Shown here piece after piece: positions 1-6,862 of a stretch of 27,139 nt of DNA. This DNA comes from an uncultured Collinsella sp. (GTDB lineage: Bacteria > Actinomycetota > Coriobacteriia > Coriobacteriales > Coriobacteriaceae). A model generated the notes under the pieces. The model did no database searches and was not told the origin of the DNA. It saw only the letters and a program-made list of their open reading frames with translations. The stretch covers positions 1 through 27,139 of the forward strand of contig CABUUJ010000030.1 in the NCBI GenBank assembly GCA_902494715.1, given 5' to 3'. The position numbers and the translations under genes are program-made. The first letter of the stretch is position 1, and each line of letters opens with the position of its first letter.

Positions 1-1034
1 AGGCCAAAAGTGTTGCTCCTGGCTTTTGGGATGACGCCGACGCCGCCCGTGCCACCATGGAGGAGATCGCTCGCGCCAAGGAAGATATCGCTGCCGTGGA
101 TACCGCGCGCGGCGAGCTATCTGACGCCCGCGCGGCGCTGGAGCTTGCCGAGGAGATGGGGGATGACCCCGACGCCGCCGCATTGCGCGAGGAGGCTGCC
201 GCTACTGCAGAACGCCTGGCCCGTGCCATCGATGAGCTTGAGCTTTCGAGCTGGTTTACCGGTGAGTTCGATCACGGCGATGCCATTGTGACCATCAAGC
301 CCGGACAGGGTGGTCTGGAGGCCCAGGACTGGACCTTCATGCTCTTTAAGATGTACATGAAGTATTGCCAGCGTCGCGGCTGGAAGGTCACCATCAACGA
401 CTGTCCCGCGGCCGAGGTCATCGGCATCGACCGCGCGACCTTTACCGTCGAGGGCAAGGACGCATTTGGCATGCTGCGCGCCGAGGCCGGTGTCCACCGC
501 TTGGTTCGCATTAGCCCCACCGACGACAAGAAGCGCCGCCAGACCACGTTTGCCGGCGTCGAGGTCATCCCCGTGCTACCCGATGATATCGACATCGAGA
601 TCAGCCCCGATGACATCCGCGTGGACGTGTACCACGCGAGCGGCCCGGGCGGTCAGGGCGTCAACACCACCGACTCCGCCGTGCGCGTGACGCATTTCCC
701 GAGCGGCATTGTGGTTACCTGCCAAAACGAGCGCAGCCAGATCCAGAACAAGGCCGCGTGCATGCAGATCCTCAAGGCTCGCCTGTACGAGATTGAGCTC
801 GAGAAGCGCGCCGAGGCGCTCGATGAGATCCGCGGGCCCAAGACCACGATTGGTTTTGGCAACCAGATTCGCAGCTACGTGCTCTACCCGTACCAGATGG
901 TCAAGGATCTGCGCACGGGCGTGGAGACCAGCAATGTCGAGGCCGTTCTTGACGATGGCGACCTGGACCCGTTTGTTATTGGCTACCATCGCTGGGCCAC
1001 TGGCAACGCTGACACGGAGACCCCGTCTGCTTAA
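1..1034 (+). CDS. prfB: Peptide chain release factor 2 (RF2), 5'-truncated by the window edge
   Basis: RF2 recognises UGA and UAA stop codons on the ribosome and releases the finished peptide. The reading frame is open from base 3, and the residues before the first ATG (57) still match RF2 (a PGFWDD segment). The true start, and any programmed frameshift site, therefore lie upstream; 343 residues are visible against about 365 in E. coli. The catalytic GGQ lies at bases 648-656 within GPGGQGVNTT. The C-terminal part with GFGNQIRSYVL and KDLRTGVET is typical of RF2 and not of RF1. The stop-codon recognition tripeptide, normally Ser-Pro-Phe in RF2, reads Ser-Pro-Thr here (bases 513-521), which is odd. 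The gene ends in TAA and is followed by a strong terminator. Confidence 0.95.
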   Translation, partial: AKSVAPGFWDDADAARATMEEIARAKEDIAAVDTARGELSDARAALELAEEMGDDPDAAALREEAAATAERLARAIDELELSSWFTGEFDHGDAIVTIKPGQGGLEAQDWTFMLFKMYMKYCQRRGWKVTINDCPAAEVIGIDRATFTVEGKDAFGMLRAEAGVHRLVRISPTDDKKRRQTTFAGVEVIPVLPDDIDIEISPDDIRVDVYHASGPGGQGVNTTDSAVRVTHFPSGIVVTCQNERSQIQNKAACMQILKARLYEIELEKRAEALDEIRGPKTTIGFGNQIRSYVLYPYQMVKDLRTGVETSNVEAVLDDGDLDPFVIGYHRWATGNADTETPSA

Positions 1035-1160
1035 ACCGCCCGGTTTATGTGGAAATGGATTAAAGCCCTCCGAGCAGTGTGGTTTTGTATCCAGAGCAAA
1101 CCCATCGCAGGGGTGGTTTCTGTCCGGCGAATCGGTAGAATTCAATACAAGAAGAAGTTC

Positions 1161-1189
1161 AAAGCGCATCCGATGGGGTGCGCTTTTTT
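1161..1189 (+). terminator. Intrinsic terminator after prfB
   Basis: An 11-bp stem (arm 1161-1171, loop GAT, arm starting 1175) with one wobble pair is followed directly by a run of six T. It ends only a dozen bases before the start of the next gene, so that gene either uses a promoter in this gap or depends on readthrough. Confidence 0.85.
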
Positions 1190-1201
1190 GAGGGAGGCAG
1201 C

Positions 1202-2092
1202 ATGGCATATCGTCTGGACATCAAGCGCATTCTTTCGATGAACTTTTTTCACGATCTGCCCCAGATTATGTTGGGGTGCGCTCTGGCCGCTATTGCGACC
1301 GACCTGTTTTTGATTCCCAACGGCCTTGCTGCCGGTGGCGTTACGGGCCTTGCCACCATTATCCAGGCGGTCGGTGCATCGCGCGGCCTATCGCTTCCCG
1401 TTGGTATTCAGACGATCGTGATGAACGCCTTGCTGTTGCTGGTCGTTATGCGCGAGGGCGGCATGTTCTACGTGGTGCAGACCGCGACGGGCTTTGTGCT
1501 GCTGGGCTTCTTTACCGATCTGTTCGCCCCGTTTGTGGCGCCGCTGGCACATGCCGACCTGATGCTGCCCGCTATGTGGGGCGGCATTATTACGGGCATC
1601 GGTTACGGCATGGTGTTGCGCGCCGGCGCCAACACCGGCGGCTCGGACACGATTGGCCAAATCATCTCGCGTAATACCTCACTGCCCGTGGGCTCGACCG
1701 TCATGGCGATCGATGTTGCCGTATGCGCGCTGTCGGCTCCGGTCTTTTCAATCGAAAACGCGCTATATGCAGGCCTTTCGATGGTCATTAGCGGCTACGT
1801 GATCGATGCCGTGGTCGATGGTGGCAACAAACGCCGTATGGTACTCATCATCTCGGACAAGTTCCCTGATATCGTTGCCGATATCATGTATGGCCTGGGT
1901 CGTGGTTGTACCAAGTTTAAGGCGACTGGCATGTATTCGGGTGCCGAGAAGCCGGTGATTATGGTCATCGTGAGCCGTCGAGAGCTCAATACCCTCAAGA
2001 CGATCGTGCGCGAGCGCGATCCTCATGCCATCGTGACGGTTGCCGACGTTACGGAAGCCTTCGGCGAGGGATTCAAGGACATTAGCGCGTAG
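1202..2092 (+). CDS. YitT-family membrane protein with C-terminal DUF2179 domain
   Basis: A 296-residue integral membrane protein of unknown transport or signalling role. Residues 1-200 hold about five or six hydrophobic segments typical of YitT proteins, with the family-typical LIPNGLAAGGVTG and RAGANTGGSDTIGQI segments. Residues from about 205 to the end form the soluble DUF2179 domain (MVLIISDKFPDI, CTKFKATGMYSG, VIMVIVSRRELN). The ATG at 1202 was chosen because GGGAGG at 1192-1197 sits at proper spacing. An in-frame GTG at 1178 lies inside the prfB terminator stem and has no ribosome binding site. The biochemical function of YitT proteins is not established, and nothing nearby indicates a substrate. 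Confidence 0.88.
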   Translation: MAYRLDIKRILSMNFFHDLPQIMLGCALAAIATDLFLIPNGLAAGGVTGLATIIQAVGASRGLSLPVGIQTIVMNALLLLVVMREGGMFYVVQTATGFVLLGFFTDLFAPFVAPLAHADLMLPAMWGGIITGIGYGMVLRAGANTGGSDTIGQIISRNTSLPVGSTVMAIDVAVCALSAPVFSIENALYAGLSMVISGYVIDAVVDGGNKRRMVLIISDKFPDIVADIMYGLGRGCTKFKATGMYSGAEKPVIMVIVSRRELNTLKTIVRERDPHAIVTVADVTEAFGEGFKDISA

Positions 2093-2299
2093 GGTCGATC
2101 GCGTTCCATCCAAAAGACGTTCACATTGATAAACCGTTTCATCAGCGGTTCTGCCTGCTCAATTGCTCAAATAATGATAAAAAGTCTGGTAAAGCTTCCA
2201 GTTTCCAGCATAATGAATGACGTACGTGCATTGCGGCTGTGTTGGGATTACCTTCGGTGCCGTGCGCATTTTGTCTAATGAGGATGAAAGGAAGGCACA

Positions 2300-3130
2300 A
2301 TGAGCGACGAAGAGCTCAAAAAGGTTGCCAACGAGGTAAGGAAGGGCATCGTCACCGGAGTGCACGCTGCCAAGTCCGGCCATCCGGGCGGTTCGCTCGG
2401 CGCTGCCGACATCATGACCTATCTGTACTTTGAGGAAATGAACGTCGACCCGGCCGATCCCCGCAAGGCCGACCGCGATCGCTTTGTGCTCTCCAAGGGC
2501 CACTGTGCTCCGGGTCTGTACGCCGTGCTCGCCGAGCGCGGGTTCTTCCCCAAGGAGGACCTCGAGACGCTGCGTCATATCGGCAGCCACCTGCAGGGCC
2601 ATCCCAACATGAACGACACCCCGGGCGTCGATATGTCCACCGGCTCGCTGGGCCAGGGCATCTCCGCTGCCGTGGGCATGGCGGTTGCCGCCAAGCACTG
2701 GGGTGATACTTACCGCACGTACGCCCTGCTGGGCGATGGCGAGAGCGAGGAGGGCCAGGTCTGGGAGGCCGCCATGTTTGCCGGCAACCAGCAGCTCGAT
2801 AACCTCTGCGTGATCGTCGACCACAACGGCCTGCAGATCGACGGCCCCGTCGAGGAGGTCAACGACCCCATGCCGCTCGCCGACAAGTTCCGCGCCTTTA
2901 AGTTCCACGTGGTGGAGCTTGCCGACGGCAACGATTTCGACCAGATCCGCGCCGCCTTTGCCGAGGCTCGCGCTACCAAGGGCCAGCCGACCGCCATTAT
3001 CGCCGAGACCATGAAGGGCAAGGGCGTTTCCTTTATGGAGAACCAGGTGGGTTGGCACGGTAAGGCCCCCAACGATGAACAGTTTGAGCAGGCCATGGCA
3101 GAGCTCACGGCCGCCGGAGAGGAGCTCTAG
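2300..3130 (+). CDS. Transketolase, N-terminal (ThDP-binding) subunit
   Basis: The first half of a split transketolase, 276 residues. Transketolase moves two-carbon ketol units between sugar phosphates in the pentose phosphate pathway. The protein has the N-terminal SGHPGGSLGAADI segment, the FVLSKGHCAPGLYAVLAERG segment and the thiamine diphosphate/Mg motif GDGE...N (GDGESEEGQ to VDHN, about residues 148-176). The start ATG is preceded by AAGGAAGG. The stop is followed one base later by the ATG of the C-terminal subunit, so the two are certainly co-transcribed and probably translationally coupled. Split transketolases of this type are common in anaerobic Firmicutes, Actinobacteria and archaea; the protein should be active only as a complex with its partner. 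Confidence 0.95.
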   Translation: MSDEELKKVANEVRKGIVTGVHAAKSGHPGGSLGAADIMTYLYFEEMNVDPADPRKADRDRFVLSKGHCAPGLYAVLAERGFFPKEDLETLRHIGSHLQGHPNMNDTPGVDMSTGSLGQGISAAVGMAVAAKHWGDTYRTYALLGDGESEEGQVWEAAMFAGNQQLDNLCVIVDHNGLQIDGPVEEVNDPMPLADKFRAFKFHVVELADGNDFDQIRAAFAEARATKGQPTAIIAETMKGKGVSFMENQVGWHGKAPNDEQFEQAMAELTAAGEEL

Positions 3131-3131
3131 G

Positions 3132-4073
3132 ATGGCAGACGTCAAGAAAATCGCCACGCGCGTAAGCTACGGCGAGGCCCTCGTCGAGCTCGCCAACGAG
3201 CACGATGACTTTGTGGTCCTCGACGCCGACCTGGCCGCCGCCACGCAGACCGGCAAGTTCAAGGCCGCCTGCCCCGATCGTTTCTTCGATGTGGGCATTG
3301 CCGAGAGCAACCTGATGGGCGTCGCCGCCGGTATCGCGACCACCGGCCGCGTTGCCTTCGCGAGCACCTTTGCCATGTTCGCCGCCGGCCGCGCTTTTGA
3401 GCAGGTCCGTAACTCCATCGGCTACCCGCACCTCAACGTTAAGATCGGTGCCACGCACGCCGGTATCTCGGTGGGCGAGGATGGTGCCACGCACCAGTGC
3501 TGCGAGGATATCGCCCTGATGCGCGTCATCCCTGGCATGACCGTGATTGTTCCCGCCGACGACGTGGAGGCCCGCGCCGTGACGCGCGCCGCCTACGAGT
3601 GCGACGGTCCGGTGTACATGCGCTTCGCCCGTTTGGCCTCGCCGGTTATCAACGACCCCGAGACCTACAAGTTCGAGTTGGGTAAGGGCATTGTCATGCG
3701 CGAGGGCGCCGATGTGACCATTATCGCCTGCGGCCTGATGGTCGGCGAGGCTCTCGAGGCCGCCGAGCAGCTCGCTGCCGAGGGCATCGACGCCGAGGTC
3801 ATCAACATGCACACCATCAAGCCCATCGATGCCGACCTGATCGTCAAGAGCGCCACCAAGACCGGCCACGTCGTGACCGTCGAGGAGCATTCTGTAATCG
3901 GTGGCCTGGGCAGCGCCGTTGCCGACGTCCTGTGCGAGCAGTGCCCGACGCCGCTCAAGAAGATCGGCGTCAACGACACCTTCGGTGAGTCCGGCCCGGG
4001 CGCCGAGCTCCTGCACAAGTACGGCCTGGACGCCGCCAACATCGTGGCGACCACCAAGGAGTTCTTGGCATAA
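3132..4073 (+). CDS. Transketolase, C-terminal (pyrimidine-binding) subunit
   Basis: The second half of the split transketolase, 313 residues. It contains the Transket_pyr domain (about residues 5-170, including DLAAATQTGKF, FFDVGIAESNLMGVAAG and the HAGISVGEDGATHQ loop) and the C-terminal transketolase domain (about 185-305, with VTVEEHSVIGGLGSAVA). The glutamate in GIAESN corresponds to the residue that activates the thiamine pyrimidine ring in this family. The start ATG lies one base after the stop of the N-terminal subunit gene, with GGAGAGGAG upstream; a longer in-frame start within the preceding gene is not needed. The gene ends in TAA and is followed by a strong hairpin and then a repeated palindrome. 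Confidence 0.95.
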   Translation: MADVKKIATRVSYGEALVELANEHDDFVVLDADLAAATQTGKFKAACPDRFFDVGIAESNLMGVAAGIATTGRVAFASTFAMFAAGRAFEQVRNSIGYPHLNVKIGATHAGISVGEDGATHQCCEDIALMRVIPGMTVIVPADDVEARAVTRAAYECDGPVYMRFARLASPVINDPETYKFELGKGIVMREGADVTIIACGLMVGEALEAAEQLAAEGIDAEVINMHTIKPIDADLIVKSATKTGHVVTVEEHSVIGGLGSAVADVLCEQCPTPLKKIGVNDTFGESGPGAELLHKYGLDAANIVATTKEFLA

Positions 4074-4143
4074 GGCAAGGCGGATCTCAAGGACTGCTTC
4101 GCCAGAACTATAAAACTGTTTCGCCAGTACTATGGAAACCCGG

Positions 4144-4175
4144 CAGGGGCGCTCTCTTGGAGAGCGCCCCTGTTT
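4144..4175 (+). terminator. Strong hairpin terminator after the transketolase genes
   Basis: A perfect 13-bp stem (4144-4156 with 4160-4172) closes a 3-base TTG loop and is followed by TTT. The stem is very GC-rich and the T run is short, so termination is likely but may not be complete. Confidence 0.8.
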
Positions 4176-4177
4176 CA

Positions 4178-4242
4178 GTTGCGGTGAAATAAGGACTGAT
4201 TAGACCTTTTAACTGGTAAAACAGTCCCTATTTCACCGCAAC
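4178..4242. repeat. 65-nt palindromic repeat, copy 1
   Basis: Two 21-nt arms (4178-4198 and 4222-4242) are almost perfect reverse complements (GTTGCGGTGAAATA against TATTTCACCGCAAC at the outer ends) and enclose a 23-nt loop. A second copy of exactly the same total length, with an identical right arm, lies at 17969-18033 after smpB. The element is therefore a dispersed intergenic repeat and not just a gene-specific hairpin. It lacks a T run. What it does is unknown. Confidence 0.85.
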
Positions 4243-4372
4243 TTATGAAGACGCCCCTCAAGCACGGTCCCATCAGGGAAAAGGGCATATATCGACAAAG
4301 CGCAATTCAGACCCTTCCAACTTTGTATATGCAGCACCCCAAGTAAAACGCGGCGACCCCTTAGTTACCGCA

Positions 4373-4495
4373 GGCCGGACACAGGGCTACTCTCCAAATC
4401 TTTCCGCAGGACGGAGGAGCCCCCGCAGCGCGAAGCGCGCAGCGGGGGCTCCGACATGTCCGAGGACGATTTGGAGAGTAACCCTGTGCCCGGCC
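4373..4495. repeat. Large nested inverted repeat, possible structured RNA
   Basis: The outer arms 4373-4400 and 4468-4495 match over 28 nt with two mismatches. Inside them, a perfect 11-bp pair (4416-4426 with 4442-4452) encloses a 15-nt GC-rich apex, and short complementary pieces lie between the two stems. No run of T follows on either strand, so it does not look like a simple terminator. It sits in a 526-bp gene-free stretch between the transketolase and ftsE. It could be a non-coding RNA, a degenerate mobile palindromic element, or a cruciform-forming DNA site. I do not recognise it as a specific RNA family; named Coriobacteria motifs such as Collinsella-1 should be compared. Confidence 0.6.
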
Positions 4496-4526
4496 GACGG
4501 GATCCCTAAGCACGCCATGCTTCTTA

Positions 4527-4554
4527 TGTGCAGCAAAGCTAATACTGCTAAAAT
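4527..4554 (+). promoter_or_regulatory. Candidate sigma-70-type promoter of ftsEX
   Basis: TAAAAT at 4549-4554 is a good -10 element (5 of 6). The hexamer TGTGCA, 16 bases upstream, is only a weak -35. It lies about 45 bases before the ftsE start in an AT-rich gap, after the large inverted repeat. No other clear promoter was seen in the gap. Confidence 0.35.
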
Positions 4555-4599
4555 ACAAAGCGCTCATGTAGTTTAAACGCACGACGATAAGGAGCACCA

Positions 4600-5820
4600 G
4601 TGGGTAACCACTTCCGTACCTCCGGTGCGGGCGATGATGCCCCCAAGACGCAGGCAGGCGTCCAGGGCAGTCGTTTCGCCACTCCGGATTCAGAGGGCCA
4701 GCCTGTTGCTCAGGCCCCCGCTCAGCCGGCAGATCAGGCACAGCCGGCATCCGATCCCTTTGCCTACAATCCAACCAGCGATGTCGCGCTTTCCGGCACG
4801 GCGGGTTTTGAGCCCGTTCAGGCCGTGACCGCTCGCGTGGAGCAGTCTCAGGCTGGTGCCGCCACGCCGCAGCCTACCATGGCCGGCATTCCCGACCCCT
4901 TGGCCCCTGCGACGCCGGCTCCTCAGCCTGCGCAGTCCGGTCTCTTTGCCGCTATTCCCGACCCCACGCAGCCTGCTGCCCCGGTGGTCGAGAGCGATCA
5001 GGCAGCCGAGGTCGCAAGCCTCGATAACGCGCTCAACAACCCCGATTTTACGTCGGTGTTTGCGCCCATCGATCCGCAGGCCAGCCGCAAGAAGATGGCC
5101 AAACAGGCCGGTGTCGAGCCCGTCATCCTTATGGAGCATGTCACCAAGATCTATCCGGCACAGCCCAACAAGCCTGCACTCGACGACATCAACATCGAGA
5201 TCTATCCGGGCGAGTTCGTCTTCCTGGTCGGTCACTCCGGCTCGGGTAAGACCACGCTGCTGTCGACGCTCAACCGTGACGTCAAGCCGACGAGCGGCCG
5301 CATCCTGGTTGCCGGTCAGGACCTCATGAAGATCAAGAACCGCAAGGTTCCGTTCCTGCGCCGCCAGATTGGCGCCGTGTTCCAGGACTTTAAGCTTCTG
5401 CCGCAAAAGACCGCCTACGAAAACGTGGCGTTTGCCCTGCAGTGCATCGGCAAGCCCAAGGGCGTCATTCGCAGCCAGGTGCCCGAGGTGCTGCGTCTGG
5501 TCGGCCTGGCCGATCAGATGGACTCGCTGCCCGACCAGCTTTCCGGTGGCGAGCAGCAGCGCGTTGCCGTCGCCCGCGCTATGGTCAACCGTCCGCCGCT
5601 GCTGATCTGCGACGAGCCGACGGGCAACCTCGACCCGGCGATCTCGCTGGGCATCATGAAGCTGCTCGAGCGTATTAACCGCACTGGCACCACCGTGATC
5701 GTCGCCACGCACGACCGCGAGATGGTCGATAGCATGCACCGTCGCGTGATCGCCCTTGAGGGCGGCCACGTTATCCGCGACCAGGAGAGGGGAGGTTACG
5801 GCAACTATGGCACCAACTAA
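4600..5820 (+). CDS. ftsE: Cell-division ABC ATPase FtsE with a long low-complexity N-terminal extension
   Basis: FtsE is the cytoplasmic ATPase of the FtsEX complex, which couples division to activation of cell-wall hydrolases. The ABC domain runs from about residue 172 to 395, with Walker A GHSGSGKTT, the Q-loop VFQDFKLLP, signature LSGGEQQRVAVARA, Walker B LLICDEPTGNLD and the switch histidine in ATHDRE. Ordinary FtsE is about 220-230 residues. This protein has 406 because of about 170 N-terminal residues rich in Pro, Ala, Gln and Asp, with repeated IPDP pieces. The GTG start at 4600 is supported by AAGGAG at proper spacing. A shorter start (ATG 5095, residue 166) would remove most of the extension but has no visible ribosome binding site. 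The gene overlaps ftsX by 14 bases. Confidence 0.93.
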   Translation: MGNHFRTSGAGDDAPKTQAGVQGSRFATPDSEGQPVAQAPAQPADQAQPASDPFAYNPTSDVALSGTAGFEPVQAVTARVEQSQAGAATPQPTMAGIPDPLAPATPAPQPAQSGLFAAIPDPTQPAAPVVESDQAAEVASLDNALNNPDFTSVFAPIDPQASRKKMAKQAGVEPVILMEHVTKIYPAQPNKPALDDINIEIYPGEFVFLVGHSGSGKTTLLSTLNRDVKPTSGRILVAGQDLMKIKNRKVPFLRRQIGAVFQDFKLLPQKTAYENVAFALQCIGKPKGVIRSQVPEVLRLVGLADQMDSLPDQLSGGEQQRVAVARAMVNRPPLLICDEPTGNLDPAISLGIMKLLERINRTGTTVIVATHDREMVDSMHRRVIALEGGHVIRDQERGGYGNYGTN

Positions 5821-6727
5821 CGTGGGCTACTCCTTCAAAGAGGCAATCAGCCACTTCTTCCGTAACTGGACTACCTCGCTCGGCGCCGTCATCACGATCT
5901 TCCTTTCGCTGTTTATCATCGGCCTGTTCATCATGGGCTCTGCGATGCTGAACTCCGTGATCGGCACCGTCGAGGATCAGGTTGTCATCAACGCGTTCAT
6001 TAGTGATGACGCCGATCAGGCCGATGTTCAGGCTTTTGAGGCCGAGCTTAAGACGTGGAATAACGTCAAGTCCGTGACCTATAAGGATAAGGACGACGCG
6101 CTGGCCGAGTACACGAGCAAGATGTCGGGTAACGCCGACGCCACCATGAGCGCGCTCGACGGCCAGAACCCGCTGCCCGCCTCGTTTGCGATTGAGATGG
6201 ACGATCCGTCTCAGGTCGAGAGCACGGCCAAGAAGCTCAAGAAGGATGCCGATTTCCAGAAGATCGCGGATGACGGCGACGTCAACGCGAGCGTGCTGTA
6301 CGGCCAGGAGGAAGTGAGCCGCCTGTTCCAGGTGACCAACTACATCCGCATCGCCGCCGTGGTGCTCGTTGGCCTTCTGACCTTTATCGCATTCATCTTC
6401 ATCAACAACACGATTCGCCTGTCCATCACGGCGCGTCGTCGTGAGATTGCGATTATGCGTCTGGTCGGCGCCAGCAACGGCTTCATTCGTGGCCCGTTTA
6501 TCACCGAGGGCGTGCTGCAGGCCATTTTGGGCTCGCTGCTTTCCATCGGCGTTCTGGAGCTGCTGCGCAATCTGATGATTCCGCGTCTGCAGGAGAGCAT
6601 CGGCTGGATGTCGTTTGCCCTGCCGATGCAGTACTACCTGGTGACCTATGCTGCGCTGATTCTGGTCGGCGTGATTATCGGTCTCTTTGGTTCTGCCATC
6701 GCCATGCGCCGCTACCTGCGCGTGTAG
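5807..6727 (+). CDS. ftsX: Cell-division ABC permease FtsX
   Basis: The membrane partner of FtsE, 306 residues, which transmits ATP hydrolysis to extracellular peptidoglycan hydrolases or their activators. It begins with the family-typical SFKEAISHFFRNWTTSLGAVI and a first membrane segment (about 22-48). A large extracellular domain follows (about 50-180), then three more membrane segments near 185-208, 240-265 and 280-300. The cytoplasmic loop ITARRREIAIMRLVGAS is the coupling motif of this family. The start ATG lies inside the end of ftsE with GAGGGGAGG upstream, so translation is probably coupled. A terminator follows; no cell-wall hydrolase gene is found next to it. Confidence 0.95.
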   Translation: MAPTNVGYSFKEAISHFFRNWTTSLGAVITIFLSLFIIGLFIMGSAMLNSVIGTVEDQVVINAFISDDADQADVQAFEAELKTWNNVKSVTYKDKDDALAEYTSKMSGNADATMSALDGQNPLPASFAIEMDDPSQVESTAKKLKKDADFQKIADDGDVNASVLYGQEEVSRLFQVTNYIRIAAVVLVGLLTFIAFIFINNTIRLSITARRREIAIMRLVGASNGFIRGPFITEGVLQAILGSLLSIGVLELLRNLMIPRLQESIGWMSFALPMQYYLVTYAALILVGVIIGLFGSAIAMRRYLRV

Positions 6728-6752
6728 GCATGCCTGGAATTCATCCCTTCCA

Positions 6753-6786
6753 ACGGGTCGTCTCTTATGGGGCGGCCCGTTTTTTG
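6753..6786 (+). terminator. Intrinsic terminator after ftsX
   Basis: A GC-rich stem (6753-6760 with 6773-6780, one wobble pair) is followed by a run of T to 6786. It separates ftsEX from rnr. Confidence 0.85.
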
Positions 6787-6862
6787 ATCCCTAGGGGACG
6801 GCAGGATGGCGAATCATTTGGGTAGACTCTTTGGAGTCGGCAATCGATAGTTAGGAGGCGCC

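Noticed and set aside
1..57. Programmed frameshift site of prfB
   Set aside because: It would lie near codon 25 of RF2, upstream of the window, so presence or absence cannot be judged.
2132..2150. Small hairpin AACCG/CGGTT after the YitT gene as a terminator
   Set aside because: Only five pairs, with no T run; too weak to call.
4361..4774. Minus-strand open frame over the large inverted repeat and the ftsE start
   Set aside because: Its sequence is mostly the translated palindrome and the antisense of the FtsE extension; it has no ribosome binding site and no recognisable domain.
6825..6838. GACTC-TTTG-GAGTC hairpin just before rnr as a regulatory element
   Set aside because: A five-base stem is short enough to occur by chance, and it does not cover the ribosome binding site.
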